Positions 17,523 to 27,764 of a stretch of 64,000 bases of DNA are shown here, one piece after another. Position 1 is the stretch's first letter; every line of letters begins with the position of its first letter. The DNA is from Sulfurimonas sp. UBA2011. GTDB taxonomy: Bacteria > Campylobacterota > Campylobacteria > Campylobacterales > Sulfurimonadaceae. The stretch covers positions 1 to 64,000 of the forward strand of contig DDCH01000004.1 of the NCBI GenBank assembly GCA_002335055.1, in the 5' to 3' direction. The position numbers and the translations under genes are program-made. Below the pieces are notes generated by a model. It was not told the origin of the DNA, searched no databases, and saw only the letters and a program-made list of their open reading frames with translations.

Positions 17523-19676
17523 TTGTCTTTAAGTAAAGTAGAGATTGAAAAAGTTAAACATTTTCATGATGTTGATTCTGCTATAACTTATTTATATACA
17601 AAAATCGATTCTAGTGAGAGACTAGAAAAAGCACTCTCTTTTTCTATTGAAGGACATAAACTTCAGTTTAGAAGAAGTGGAGAAGCCTATGTTATTCATC
17701 CCATCGTTGTTGCCGCTATTGTCGCTTCTATTACTGATGATGAGTCGATGGCAATTGCCGCACTCTTACATGATATAGTAGAAGATACACAAACAAGTAT
17801 AGAAGATATTCTAGAACATTTTGGAAAAGATGTAGCGCACTTAGTTTCGGGACTTACTAAAATAGATCTTATTCGTGACAATGAACTTGTCCCATCAAGC
17901 TCAGATGAGAGACTCACAGCTTCTGCACTTACTTTTAGAAAAATGCTTTTAGCAAGTATTAAAGATGTGCGTGTTTTGGTTGTAAAACTTTGTGATAGAC
18001 TTCATAATATGTTAACACTTGATGCATTAGCTGAGTATAAACAACACCGGATATCAGAAGAGACCTTGGTTGTGTATGCTCCAATAGCACATCGTTTGGG
18101 AATAAGTTTTTTAAAAAACATGCTAGAAGACTTGAGTTTTTCGTATCTTTTTAAAGAAGAGAAACATCAGATAGACAATTATCTTGATTCAAATTATCAT
18201 GCAATTGAGTTAAGGCTCAATGACTTTAAAGAAGCGATAACTAAACTACTTATACAAAATGGTTTTTGTGAGGATGATTTCGAGGTACTTTCTCGTGTAA
18301 AACACCGTTACTCTATTTATTTAAAAATGCAGAGAAAGGGTGTGAGTATAGATGAAGTTTTAGACCTTTTAGCGATAAGAATTCTGACAGATAACCCTGT
18401 GAGATGTTATAATATTTTAGGACTTATTCATCTTCATTTCCGTCCTTTAGCCTCACGTTTTAAAGATTATATTGCCGTAGAAAAAGACAATGGATATCAG
18501 ACGATTCATACAAGTGTTTTTTACAATACAGCGATATTTGAAGTACAAATCAGAACATATGATATGCATAAAACTGCCGAGTTAGGAATAGCTGCACACT
18601 GGAAGTATAAATCAGGAAATGACAACATTAAACTAGACTGGTTAAATAATTTACAATACCAAGAAGAGTCTGTTGAAGATTTTTATGCATTAATCAAAAA
18701 TGATTTATATAGTGAAGATATATCTGTATTTTCTCCAACAGGTGATGCCTTTACTCTACCTCGTGGTGCAGTAGTTTTAGACTTTGCATATGCAGTGCAT
18801 AGTGAAGTTGGAAATAAGGCTATAGCAGCTCTTGTAAATAAGGTAAAGTCCTCTTTATTGACTGAACTTCATAATGGTGATATTGTAAAAATTATTACTA
18901 AAGATGAGACAATGACTAGGTGTTCATGGATTGATGTAGTAAAAACAAGCAGGGCTCAAACAAACATGAAGCTCAACTGCAACATAAGGTTGCGTGAGAT
19001 AAATGGAAAATATGCTGTTAATATTGTAGCAACAGTTATGGGTCTGAATCAACATAGAATACAAGAGTGGTTCAGAGACCATGGTTATGACAATATCTCT
19101 AACATAGCATCCGATGTCGAAAGCTTTAAAAATGTTATACATAGATATATTACAGACATAGGTAAGAACAGCCGCTTTCGTGCTTTTATATCTAGACATA
19201 GATTTAAGTTAAAAAGTACACATATAGCTGGTTTAGAAATATACTCATCGAGTAGTGTAAGTGATGTAGTATTTGACTACTGTTGTCATCCAAAAACTGC
19301 TGATGAAGTGATGGGATTTTTATCAAAATCTAAAGTAACTGTACACCATAAAATGTGTAGTGTTGCCGCTAAAAAATTAATTGAAAATACTAAAATGGTT
19401 TTTGTCACATGGTCACATCATAAAATTTTCAAATATAAACTCATAGCATCTTTATATAATGAAAAAGGTGCACTAGCAGATTTCCTTAGCTATCTTGTGA
19501 AGTTAAATATTGACATACTCTCTATTGAACTTGGTAAAGAGAGTGAGAATTATACGAAGTTTTGTGAACTTGGATTTGAATCAAAAGAAGCAGATATTAA
19601 TGCACTACGTGTTAAAATAGAATCAAAAATAAAAGTCATACATTTGATTCGCTCTGATGATGCTTATAAAAATTAA
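17523..19676 (+). CDS. spoT: Bifunctional (p)ppGpp synthetase/hydrolase
   Basis: 717 residues, the single long RelA/SpoT homologue expected in Campylobacterota. Domains: HD hydrolase (about 30-180, with LLHDIVEDT), synthetase (about 240-365, with RVKHRYSIY and NGYQTIHTS, then EVQIRT), TGS (about 400-460, SVFSPTGDAFTLPRGA) and a C-terminal ACT-like region. Both active sites look intact, so it should make and degrade the alarmone. The start is TTG, 5 bp after the rpoZ stop; no ATG fits the conserved N-terminus. Confidence 0.95.
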   Translation: MSLSKVEIEKVKHFHDVDSAITYLYTKIDSSERLEKALSFSIEGHKLQFRRSGEAYVIHPIVVAAIVASITDDESMAIAALLHDIVEDTQTSIEDILEHFGKDVAHLVSGLTKIDLIRDNELVPSSSDERLTASALTFRKMLLASIKDVRVLVVKLCDRLHNMLTLDALAEYKQHRISEETLVVYAPIAHRLGISFLKNMLEDLSFSYLFKEEKHQIDNYLDSNYHAIELRLNDFKEAITKLLIQNGFCEDDFEVLSRVKHRYSIYLKMQRKGVSIDEVLDLLAIRILTDNPVRCYNILGLIHLHFRPLASRFKDYIAVEKDNGYQTIHTSVFYNTAIFEVQIRTYDMHKTAELGIAAHWKYKSGNDNIKLDWLNNLQYQEESVEDFYALIKNDLYSEDISVFSPTGDAFTLPRGAVVLDFAYAVHSEVGNKAIAALVNKVKSSLLTELHNGDIVKIITKDETMTRCSWIDVVKTSRAQTNMKLNCNIRLREINGKYAVNIVATVMGLNQHRIQEWFRDHGYDNISNIASDVESFKNVIHRYITDIGKNSRFRAFISRHRFKLKSTHIAGLEIYSSSSVSDVVFDYCCHPKTADEVMGFLSKSKVTVHHKMCSVAAKKLIENTKMVFVTWSHHKIFKYKLIASLYNEKGALADFLSYLVKLNIDILSIELGKESENYTKFCELGFESKEADINALRVKIESKIKVIHLIRSDDAYKN

Positions 19677-19708
19677 ATATACTTAAGAACGATTGGAGAT
19701 AGAGATAA

Positions 19709-20908
19709 ATGATAGAAGAAGCACTACGTGAAATAAACAGAGGAACAGCCGAAATAATTGATATTGAGAGGATACAAAAACTTCTCAAGGCTTACTTCGA
19801 AGAAGGAAAAAGCTATACTGTAAAAGCTGGTTTTGACCCTACTGCACCTGATTTGCACTTAGGGCATACCGTTCTACTTCAAAAATTAGCTACTTTTCAA
19901 AAGTTTGGTGCTCGTGTTCAGTTTCTTATTGGAGATTTTACAGCAACTATTGGTGATCCTACTGGTAAAAGTGCTACCAGAAAAGTACTGATAGCAGATG
20001 ATATTGCTAAAAATATTGAGTCTTATACATCACAGGCTTTTAAGATTTTAGACGAAGACAAGACTGACATAGTTTACAATAAAGAGTGGTTAGATGCTCT
20101 TGGTTCAGTTGGTATGTTAGAACTTGCATCAAACTTAACTGTTGCTCGTATGCTAGAACGTGATGACTTCTCTAAACGTTATGCTTCACAAACACCAATT
20201 GCAGTAAGTGAGTTTATGTACCCGCTTCTTCAAGGCTATGATAGTGTTTTTCTAAAATCAGATATAGAGATAGGTGGAACAGACCAGAAGTTTAACCTCC
20301 TGATGGGACGTCAACTTCAAAAAGCATATGCAATTAAAAAGCAACAAGCTGTTTTAATGATGCCGATTTTAGAAGGTCTTGACGGTGTACAAAAGATGAG
20401 TAAATCTCTGGACAACTACATCGGTGTAACTGACGCTCCAAATGATATGTTTGGTAAAGTTTTAAGTATCAGCGATGATTTAATGTGGCGTTTTTATGAA
20501 CTTCTTAGTTCTAAATCACTTGATGAAATTGCTAGTTTAAAAACTGGTGTAAGTGATGGTTCCCTGCATCCTAAAAAAGTTAAAGAAGCACTTGCTTTAG
20601 AAATAACTACTCGTTTTCATAGTGTGGATGAAGCAGATAATGCTAAGTTAGAGTTTGATAAAGTTCACACAAAAAGCCAAATTCCAACAGATATCCCCGA
20701 GTTTTCTAATGAAGGTGAGATTTGGATAGCTAAAGCGTTACTAGATTGCGCTTTAGAGCCCTCAACTTCCCAAGCTAGAAGAGATATTAAGCAAGGTGGC
20801 GTTAAAATAAACCAAGAAAAAGTGACTGATGAAAAGTTAGTGCTTACAACTGGCGAGTACCTGCTCCAAGTTGGAAAAAGAAAATTTGCAAAATTAAAGG
20901 TAAACTAA
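19709..20908 (+). CDS. tyrS: Tyrosyl-tRNA synthetase
   Basis: 399 residues. Class I HIGH-type motif HLGH in DPTAPDLHLGHTVLL (about 45-60), KMSKS in VQKMSKSLDN (about 232), and a C-terminal S4 RNA-binding domain (SQARRDIKQGGVKIN). It charges tRNA-Tyr. It ends in a TAATG overlap with the next gene. Confidence 0.96.
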   Translation: MIEEALREINRGTAEIIDIERIQKLLKAYFEEGKSYTVKAGFDPTAPDLHLGHTVLLQKLATFQKFGARVQFLIGDFTATIGDPTGKSATRKVLIADDIAKNIESYTSQAFKILDEDKTDIVYNKEWLDALGSVGMLELASNLTVARMLERDDFSKRYASQTPIAVSEFMYPLLQGYDSVFLKSDIEIGGTDQKFNLLMGRQLQKAYAIKKQQAVLMMPILEGLDGVQKMSKSLDNYIGVTDAPNDMFGKVLSISDDLMWRFYELLSSKSLDEIASLKTGVSDGSLHPKKVKEALALEITTRFHSVDEADNAKLEFDKVHTKSQIPTDIPEFSNEGEIWIAKALLDCALEPSTSQARRDIKQGGVKINQEKVTDEKLVLTTGEYLLQVGKRKFAKLKVN

Positions 20909-21999
20909 TGAGTTTTAAGTCTATACAAATAGGAAAACACACTATCAAAATTCCAATAGTTCAAGGTGGAATGGGTGTAGGTATCTCTTGGTCTCAACTT
21001 GCAGGAACTGTAAGTAAAGAGGGTGGACTAGGAGTTATTTCTTCAGTTGGAACAGGTTATTATGATAAAAAAGAACATGTTAAAAAGTTAGTAGCACAGC
21101 GTCCTTTAGAAGTAGAAAATTTTTACTCAAAAGAAGCACTGATTAAAATATTTGCAGACGCTAGAAAAATTTGTGGTGATGCACCTATTGCTTGTAATGT
21201 CTTGTATGCAATTAATGACTATGGACGTGTTGTAACTGACTCATGTGAAGCGGGTGCAAATATTATAATTACGGGAGCTGGTCTTCCAACGAATATGCCA
21301 GAGTTTACTGCGGATTATCCAGATGTTGCTCTTGTGCCTATTGTCTCTTCTGCAAAAGCACTTAAAATAATCTGTAAACGTTGGAAAAAACGTTACGACA
21401 GAGTACCTGATGCTGTAATTGTTGAGGGCCCTAAGTCTGGTGGTCACCAAGGTTTTACTTATGAGCAGTGTGCAATGCCTGAGAATCAACTTGAAAACAT
21501 TGTTGCTCCTGTTGTAGAAGAAGCTGCAAAATGGGGAGATATTCCTGTAATTGCTGCTGGTGGTGTTTGGGATAAGACTGATATAGAAGAGATGATGGCT
21601 CTTGGTGCCAGTGGTGTTCAAATGGGAACACGTTTTATTGGTACTTTTGAATGTGATGCACATGATAATTTCAAAGAGGTTCTTATGGCTGCTGAGGAAG
21701 ATGACATTCAGCTTATGGGTTCTCCTGTTGGTTATCCCGCACGTGGTGTAAGAACTAACCTCACAGGTCTTATAGAAAGACGTGAAGGCCCTGCAATTAA
21801 GTGTATATCAAACTGTGTTGCTCCATGTAATCGTGGAGTTGAAGCTAAAGCAGTTGGTTTTTGTATTGCAGATAGACTTTCAGATGCTTACGAAGGAAAT
21901 AAAGAACTTGGGCTTTTCTTCTCGGGTACAAATGGTTACCGTATAAATGAGATTATCTCAGTAAAAGAGCTTATTAACAAACTAACACAAGGCGAATAG
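20908..21999 (+). CDS. FMN-dependent nitronate monooxygenase/FabK-like oxidoreductase
   Basis: 363-residue TIM-barrel flavoprotein. PIVQGGMGVGISWSQLA at the N-terminus, GPKSGGHQG (phosphate/FMN loop and active His), PVIAAGGVWDKTDI and GVQMGTRFIGT are the conserved FMN-site motifs of the nitronate monooxygenase/FabK superfamily. Family members detoxify nitronates or act as enoyl-ACP reductases, and sequence alone does not decide. The same position after tyrS is conserved in Campylobacter. TAATG coupling to tyrS. Confidence 0.82.
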   Translation: MSFKSIQIGKHTIKIPIVQGGMGVGISWSQLAGTVSKEGGLGVISSVGTGYYDKKEHVKKLVAQRPLEVENFYSKEALIKIFADARKICGDAPIACNVLYAINDYGRVVTDSCEAGANIIITGAGLPTNMPEFTADYPDVALVPIVSSAKALKIICKRWKKRYDRVPDAVIVEGPKSGGHQGFTYEQCAMPENQLENIVAPVVEEAAKWGDIPVIAAGGVWDKTDIEEMMALGASGVQMGTRFIGTFECDAHDNFKEVLMAAEEDDIQLMGSPVGYPARGVRTNLTGLIERREGPAIKCISNCVAPCNRGVEAKAVGFCIADRLSDAYEGNKELGLFFSGTNGYRINEIISVKELINKLTQGE

Positions 22000-22006
22000 T
22001 TTTTAA

Positions 22007-23395
22007 ATGCTTCGTTTTTTAGCGCTTCTTTGTATCTTTATAGTGTCACTGCATGCTTTAAGTGATAAAGAAGTACTCAAACGTGCTAATGGGTTTATGA
22101 AAACCTCCAACAAGAGTAATCAATTCCGTGCATATAACGATTATAAAAACCTCTATCTTAGAGCTTTGATGAATGGTGACAAGAAGTTAAAACTTAGTGC
22201 ATTAAAGGGTATTGTAAATAGTGGAGAACAACTTCACATAGATATCTCACAGTACTCGGATGAACTCTTCTCTTTAAATCCAAAGTCAGTATACAAAACT
22301 CCAAATTCAAAAAAAAATAAAACTACAAACAAAAATTTAAAAGTAAAATCAACGCATAAGTTAAAATCTATTCGATGGAAAGAAGATAGAATAGTTATGT
22401 CTTTTGATAAAAAATTACGTAATAATCAAATTAATTACTTTACTCTGTATGATTCAAAAACAAAACAGTATAAATATATCTTTGATATCCATGCTTCTAT
22501 GTTAACTCGTTCACAGAACCTTAGAAAAGATGGTATTGATAAGATAAAATTAGCACAGTTTAACCCAAGTACCTTGCGTTTAGTGATACAAAATAGTTAT
22601 AAACTAAAAATTAGTTTTAAAAAAGATACAAAGTCTCTCATAGTACATATAAAAAATGTAAAAAAATCAACATACATAGCACCAACACCTCATGGAATTA
22701 CTCCCAAGTCAGTAGATAGAAATAAGATTATAGTTATTGATGCTGGACATGGTGGGAAAGACCCAGGTGCAGTTGGATATAAAAAGTACAGAGAAAAGAT
22801 AGTTGTACTACAAATAGCACAAGAGTTAAAAAGAGTGCTTAAAAGTCGTGGTTATAAGGTCTATATGACACGAGATTCAGACAAGTTTATAAAACTGAGA
22901 AATAGAACACGTTTTGCAAATAAAAAACGTGCAGATCTATTTATTAGTATTCATGCAAACGCAGTGGGTAAAAAAATAGCTAAACAAGTTCATGGTATAG
23001 AGTGCTACTTTTTAGATAAATCGCGTTCTTCTCGTGCAAAAAAAGTTACTGCAAGTGAAAATAGAGCAAACTTATCGGACATGGGCTTTTATGGTAAAGA
23101 CACATTACTGAGTACTCTTAATTCACATAATATTGTTGCTGCAAATAAGTTAGCGATAGATTTACAACGCGGAGCACTTGGTAGTTTAAAGAAGAGTTTT
23201 AAAAATGTAAATGATGCAGGTGTTAGGCAAGGGCCATTTTGGGTTTTAGTTGGAGCTCAAATGCCAGCAGTTTTAGTAGAAGTTGGATTTATTACAAATC
23301 CAGCAGAAGCGAAACGTTTAGTTAACCGCAAGTACCAAAAAGCTATGGCACTTGGACTGGCTAACGGGGTAGAGCGTTACTTTAGAAATAACTAA
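22007..23395 (+). CDS. amiC: N-acetylmuramoyl-L-alanine amidase (Amidase_3)
   Basis: 462 residues, exported by an N-terminal signal (LLCIFIVSLHALS). A basic linker and an AMIN-like beta domain (about 110-225) precede the zinc amidase domain from about 240, with IDAGHGGKDPGA (His ligand), a Glu in the following YREKIV segment, LFISIHANA (His ligand) and the late VLVEVGFITNP (catalytic Glu). It cuts stem peptides from glycan during daughter-cell separation. It ends 22 bp from the convergent DHH gene. The choice between amiA, amiB and amiC names is conventional. Confidence 0.9.
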   Translation: MLRFLALLCIFIVSLHALSDKEVLKRANGFMKTSNKSNQFRAYNDYKNLYLRALMNGDKKLKLSALKGIVNSGEQLHIDISQYSDELFSLNPKSVYKTPNSKKNKTTNKNLKVKSTHKLKSIRWKEDRIVMSFDKKLRNNQINYFTLYDSKTKQYKYIFDIHASMLTRSQNLRKDGIDKIKLAQFNPSTLRLVIQNSYKLKISFKKDTKSLIVHIKNVKKSTYIAPTPHGITPKSVDRNKIIVIDAGHGGKDPGAVGYKKYREKIVVLQIAQELKRVLKSRGYKVYMTRDSDKFIKLRNRTRFANKKRADLFISIHANAVGKKIAKQVHGIECYFLDKSRSSRAKKVTASENRANLSDMGFYGKDTLLSTLNSHNIVAANKLAIDLQRGALGSLKKSFKNVNDAGVRQGPFWVLVGAQMPAVLVEVGFITNPAEAKRLVNRKYQKAMALGLANGVERYFRNN

Positions 23396-23417
23396 AAAGT
23401 AAACTTTTTAAGAAGGC

Positions 23418-24506
23418 TTATTCTTCTAGATCTTCTTTTTTCCACTCTAGTTTTCCATGCACAGACTCTTTATCACTGATAAGGTACTCTATCTGCTCTT
23501 TTACTTTGGCATACTTATATTGCTCTTTAAAGTGTGGGATACGACCACCTGATGCATTTGGATGTCCACCACCACCAGCCCACTCTTTAGCTATTAATGC
23601 AACACTCACTTTGTAATCAGCACGAAGGCTCATTGCACCCTTAAAGCTTATATCAACGATAAAGTCATACTCAGGATAGGCTACTAAAAAACCATTACCT
23701 ACTATAGAAGTATTACCAACTGCATAAGATAGATAACCCTTATACCCCTTGTAATAGATAGTATTGTCTTTTCTTTGAGAACCAAGAAGTTTCACAACAT
23801 AATCAGTTGCTAAATTATCTAGAGTATCATTTTTCTCATGTGTAAAAAATGCTTTTTTGATTAGGTGAATTTTTTCATCTAAAACTATAGGTGCATCTTC
23901 TTCATTTATGTACTTAACAGCTTCTTCTAAAAGAGTAAGTTTGTAAGTATTGTCTTCATTTGCGAACATGATACGGTTAAGCTCTCTTGTTTCAGTCACT
24001 AAACGCATACATACCTTACCATATTCAAAGTTGTCATGTTGATCTTTTTTCCATAAGTCTACGGCGTTTACTATATCTACATACTTACACATCCACTCAG
24101 GTTCATTAAACTCAAAATTTTCTTTTACATAATCATAAACTATTTTTGTAGCACAGCGCTCAGTATCAAGATAATACCAATCATGCTTCTTAGCAGACTC
24201 AGCACCACTTCCGTGATGGTCTAGTAAAACAAGTTTTACATCAAGTTTAGCGGAGTTTAGTTTTGCTACTTCCTCTGTTAACCAACGTGACTCATCTGCT
24301 GTTAGATTTAAGTCACTAATGAGAACAAATGAAGAAGATTTCTCAGCTTTAATATTGTCAAGAATAATAGTAAGTTTTGATTTTACTTCAGGACCATAGT
24401 TGGCATTGTAGTTGTATTTTGTATAGGGTGTGTATTTCATCACAAGTTGACAGCTATAACCATCAAGGTCTATGTGAGAGAGGTGGTGGATAGTTCTATT
24501 ATTCAT
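23418..24506 (-). CDS. DHH family phosphoesterase
   Basis: 362 residues of the DHH/DHHA1 superfamily. HLSHIDLDGYSC near the N-terminus supplies the first metal Asp residues, LLDHHGSG is the DHH motif itself, and GGGGHPNASGGRI is the DHHA1 substrate-binding signature. Members hydrolyse nanoRNA, cyclic dinucleotides or pAp; the substrate here is not determined. It is cytoplasmic. It lies 26 bp upstream of flhA's stop on the same strand and may be partly transcribed separately. Confidence 0.85.
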   Translation of the reverse strand: MNNRTIHHLSHIDLDGYSCQLVMKYTPYTKYNYNANYGPEVKSKLTIILDNIKAEKSSSFVLISDLNLTADESRWLTEEVAKLNSAKLDVKLVLLDHHGSGAESAKKHDWYYLDTERCATKIVYDYVKENFEFNEPEWMCKYVDIVNAVDLWKKDQHDNFEYGKVCMRLVTETRELNRIMFANEDNTYKLTLLEEAVKYINEEDAPIVLDEKIHLIKKAFFTHEKNDTLDNLATDYVVKLLGSQRKDNTIYYKGYKGYLSYAVGNTSIVGNGFLVAYPEYDFIVDISFKGAMSLRADYKVSVALIAKEWAGGGGHPNASGGRIPHFKEQYKYAKVKEQIEYLISDKESVHGKLEWKKEDLEE

Positions 24507-24532
24507 AATTTATAATTTCCTTTTATATTAGT

Positions 24533-26698
24533 TTAAAGCTTAACGGTGATAGCACCGAGTACTTCAAAAGTAGCGTTTGAGTCTATTTCAGCATGTGAGA
24601 GTGTTACGATGTCAAGTGAGAAACGTTCAAATATTTCAGCTACACCACGACGAAGTTGAGGATCAACGATAATAACAACAGGAGAAACACCTTTTTGAAG
24701 AAGTTCAGCTGCTTTATCACTTGTAGCTTGAATAAGAGCATTTATTTCGCCTACATTTAGCATTAAGTTACGTACACCATCTTGTTCAACTGATTTTTGT
24801 AAAAGCATCTGTTCTGTATTTGTATCAAAGGTTAAAAGTCTTACAACGTTATCGTCACTTGAATAGATTTGAGTGATGACTCGTGAGAGTTTTGCACGTA
24901 CTTGTTCAGTGATAAGCTCAACATTTTTAGTAAACTCAGCTATATCTGCGATAGTTTCTAAAATTGTAAGCATATCTTTGAGTGGAATGTTCTCATGTAA
25001 AAGCCCTTTAAGTACTCTTTGTATGAGTCCAATATTTGCAACTTTCATAACATCATCAACGATAACAGGAAAAGAGTCTTTAATCTTATCCATAAGTGTT
25101 TGAACCTCTTGACGAGTGAGTAGGTCCTCAGCATTGCGTTTAATGAGTTCACTCATATGTGTAGAGATTACAGTTGATGCATCAACAACCGTGTAACCGT
25201 TAATAATTGCATCTTCTTTATCACTAGGCATTATCCATAAAGCATCAAGACCAAACGCAGGTTCTTTTGTTTTATCACCATTTATCTCGCCTGTTGCCAT
25301 ACCACTGTCCATAGCAAGAAACCTGTCAGGTTGGATACTACCATCGCCTATACTAATACCTTTAAGAAGGATTTGATACTGTTGTGGTTCTAGGTGTAAG
25401 TTGTCTCTAATTCTAACCTGCGGCATTAAAAAACCATAATCACTGGCAATTTTACGACGCATTGAACGGATACGTTCAAGTAGGTCTCCACCTTGTTCAC
25501 TATCTGCGAGTTGTATGAGTTGATATCCAAGTGTGAGTTCTAACATTTCAACTTTGAGTATATCTTCTAATGCTATCTCTTCTTCTTTGGCTATCTCTTC
25601 ATGTGTCTTTTTAGGTTTGATGCTTTCATTTTCTTCTTGTTTTTGACGAGTATTTTTTGCAAAGTTATCTACATCCAAGATACTAAGTTCGCCTTTGTCA
25701 TATTTATAAATCATCCAACCAAGACCGGCAAAAAGGACTCCAACTAAACCCATTGAAGCAGTAGGTAGACCAGGAACAAGAGCAAAAAGTATCATAATAA
25801 ACCCGACTATCATCATAATCTTTGAGTTTCCAACCATCTGGTTGATAGTTCCCTCTGCAAAGTTGTCACCATCACTAGAACTTCTAGTAATCATAATACC
25901 TGTAGCAGTTGAGATCATAAGTGCAGGAATTTGTCCTACTAAACCATCACCGATAGTAAGCAGTGTAAAAGTAGAAGCCGCATCGCCTACACTCATATCG
26001 TGTTGAAAAACACCTATAAGAAAACCACCAATGATATTTATCAAAGTAATGATTATTCCAGCGACTGCATCACCTTTTACAAACTTAGACGAACCATCCA
26101 TTGCTCCATAAAAGTTTGCATCTTGGAGTATCTCTGCACGACGTTGTTTTGCTTCTGCATCATCTATAAGTCCTGCATTTAAGTCCGCATCCACTGCCAT
26201 CTGTTTACCAGGCATAGAATCAAGTACAAAACGTGCTGCTACCTCTGCAACTCTTGTAGAACCCTTAGTGATAACTATAAAGTTTATAAGTACTAAAATA
26301 GAAAAGACGATGATTCCGATAACATAGTTACCACCAACTACAAAATTACCAAAACTTGTAATGATATCACTCATATTTTCAGGGCCTTCAGCTCCATGAC
26401 TTAAAATCATTCTAGTTGTTGCGATATTGAGGGAGAGTCTAAAAAGTGTTAAAATCAAAATAAGTGTTGGGAAAGTTGTTAAATCAGTTGGTTTTGGAAC
26501 ATAAAGTGAAATAAGAAGTATTAAAACAGCAAATGCCATTGAAACTGTAAGTAAAACATCGAGTATAGCAGCTGGTAAAGGTACGATAATAATGGCTAAG
26601 ATTGCCATGACAAAAATAACAACACTTAAATCTTTTTGTCCGAGTAAAAAGTTAAGAGTTATTCCAATCTGCTGTTTAAGTGTCGCTTTTTTTGCCAA
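24533..26698 (-). CDS. flhA: Flagellar export gate protein FlhA
   Basis: 721 residues. About eight membrane helices fill the first 330 residues and a large cytoplasmic domain follows. The FHIPEP signature RVAEVAARFVLDSMPGKQM with AVDADLNAG (about 150-180) is intact, as is PKPTDLTTFPTLILI. It forms the export gate of the flagellar type III secretion apparatus. The start is TTG 14 bp after the Rrf2 gene's stop; the next Met would remove conserved N-terminal residues. The cluster of flhA with an Rrf2 regulator and divergent rpsO matches Campylobacter. Confidence 0.95.
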   Translation of the reverse strand: MAKKATLKQQIGITLNFLLGQKDLSVVIFVMAILAIIIVPLPAAILDVLLTVSMAFAVLILLISLYVPKPTDLTTFPTLILILTLFRLSLNIATTRMILSHGAEGPENMSDIITSFGNFVVGGNYVIGIIVFSILVLINFIVITKGSTRVAEVAARFVLDSMPGKQMAVDADLNAGLIDDAEAKQRRAEILQDANFYGAMDGSSKFVKGDAVAGIIITLINIIGGFLIGVFQHDMSVGDAASTFTLLTIGDGLVGQIPALMISTATGIMITRSSSDGDNFAEGTINQMVGNSKIMMIVGFIMILFALVPGLPTASMGLVGVLFAGLGWMIYKYDKGELSILDVDNFAKNTRQKQEENESIKPKKTHEEIAKEEEIALEDILKVEMLELTLGYQLIQLADSEQGGDLLERIRSMRRKIASDYGFLMPQVRIRDNLHLEPQQYQILLKGISIGDGSIQPDRFLAMDSGMATGEINGDKTKEPAFGLDALWIMPSDKEDAIINGYTVVDASTVISTHMSELIKRNAEDLLTRQEVQTLMDKIKDSFPVIVDDVMKVANIGLIQRVLKGLLHENIPLKDMLTILETIADIAEFTKNVELITEQVRAKLSRVITQIYSSDDNVVRLLTFDTNTEQMLLQKSVEQDGVRNLMLNVGEINALIQATSDKAAELLQKGVSPVVIIVDPQLRRGVAEIFERFSLDIVTLSHAEIDSNATFEVLGAITVKL

Positions 26699-26712
26699 CT
26701 GAGTACTGCTCT

Positions 26713-27117
26713 CTACTCTTCTACTATATCAGCTAAAGTAAGCTCTTCTAAAAAGGAGTCTATTTTACCTTGGAGCTTATGTAAAAAAGGCCAGATAGAA
26801 CATACACTGGCCTGTTCAGAGGGACAGCTCTTTTCTGCTGGAGCACACTCAAAAACAGCAGGTGCTTTTCCCTCAACACAAGACATAACAGCAAGCATAC
26901 TTATATCTTTTGGCATTTTATCAAGTGCAAAACCACCTTTGGCACCTTTATAAGACTTGAGAACACCTGATTTTGCTAGTGCTTGTAAAATTTTGGCTAA
27001 AAAACTTTTAGGAATTGAGAGTTCACGAGAAAGTGTCTCACTGTCCATAGGCTCTGAAGCAGATGATAGAAGTATTAAAGAGAGTATTGCATACTCACTT
27101 GCACGGGTAATTAGCAT
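26713..27117 (-). CDS. Rrf2 family transcriptional regulator
   Basis: 134 residues. An N-terminal winged helix (MLITRASEYAILSLILLS, with recognition region SRELSIPKSFLAKILQALAKSGVL) is followed by a cysteine-rich region at about 90-115 with four Cys (CVEGKAP, ECAP, SCPSE, VCSIW). This is compatible with an Fe-S cluster as in IscR and NsrR, so redox, iron or nitrosative sensing is likely. It is divergent from rpsO and precedes flhA on the same strand. Confidence 0.88.
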   Translation of the reverse strand: MLITRASEYAILSLILLSSASEPMDSETLSRELSIPKSFLAKILQALAKSGVLKSYKGAKGGFALDKMPKDISMLAVMSCVEGKAPAVFECAPAEKSCPSEQASVCSIWPFLHKLQGKIDSFLEELTLADIVEE

Positions 27118-27206
27118 TATAGTAAACTTTATATATAAATTTATAGTTTATTATAGCTAAAAAAATCCAAAAGTGTGAGTGTCTATATTTTTAAAGTTTA
27201 TTTCGC

Positions 27207-27212
27207 TATAAT
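27207..27212 (+). promoter_or_regulatory. Putative rpsO promoter -10
   Basis: TATAAT about 63 bp upstream of rpsO. The mRNA leader between them contains a near-repeat (CACATAAATTTATGTG, an inverted repeat at about 27227-27242), which may form a hairpin. A strong AGGAGG site lies just before the ATG. Confidence 0.5.
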
Positions 27213-27275
27213 CGCAGTTCAGCTTCACATAAATTTATGTGAATGTTAGATTAATATACCTATCAGGAGGCTATT

Positions 27276-27551
27276 ATGGCTTTAGATTCGGCTAAAAAAC
27301 AAGAAATTGTTACAAAATACGGACGTAATGAAAATGACACTGGTTCAAGTGAAGTTCAAATTGCATTATTAACTACAAGAATTGCAGAGTTAACAGAGCA
27401 CTTAAAGATTTTTAAAAAAGATCACGCATCACGTTTAGGACTTCTTAAACTTGTTGGTAAACGTCGTCGTTTAATGAGATACTTCAAGCGTATTAACAAA
27501 GAAGCATATCTTAACCTTGTAGAATCTCTACAAATCCGTGATAACATCTAG
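27276..27551 (+). CDS. rpsO: 30S ribosomal protein S15
   Basis: 91 residues, full length for the family, including [29 protein letters not shown] and the basic [11 protein letters not shown] segment that binds 16S rRNA. It has a perfect AGGAGG ribosome binding site and is followed by a strong terminator. It appears to be a single-gene transcript. Confidence 0.97.
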   Translation: MALDSAKKQEIVTKYGRNENDTGSSEVQIALLTTRIAELTEHLKIFKKDHASRLGLLKLVGKRRRLMRYFKRINKEAYLNLVESLQIRDNI

Positions 27552-27570
27552 TTATACACTTTTTCTTTAG

Positions 27571-27601
27571 CTTAAAACTCATTTTGAGTTTTAAGTTTTT
27601 T
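27571..27601 (+). terminator. Rho-independent terminator of rpsO
   Basis: A perfect 11-bp stem (CTTAAAACTCA at 27571-27581 with TGAGTTTTAAG at 27585-27595) and a TTT loop, followed by a six-T run. It lies 20 bp after the rpsO stop. The A/T-rich stem could also work from the other side, but kdsB transcription ends about 160 bp away. Confidence 0.8.
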
Positions 27602-27764
27602 CTTTCTCCTTTTTAGAACTCCAAATTTTCATTAAGTCCACGATATAAACTATGCATATTCTTCATACGAGAGAAGACACCACTTTATAGTAGAGTAGTT
27701 GTAATTTAAATTGATAGATACTTATACTGTTTACATAAAATCGTGATAGTTAGATCTTAAGAGA

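Noticed and set aside
21241..21663. Minus-strand open frame of 140 codons inside the nitronate monooxygenase-like gene
   Set aside because: Long, but fully inside a gene with intact family motifs; its composition (many Thr, Ser, Asn, Phe) is that of a reverse-complement shadow.
23394..23409. AAAAAGT/ACTTTTT hairpin as terminator between the amidase and DHH genes
   Set aside because: The loop would be only 2-4 bases and the stem is A/T only; too weak to call, although the convergent layout makes a terminator there plausible.
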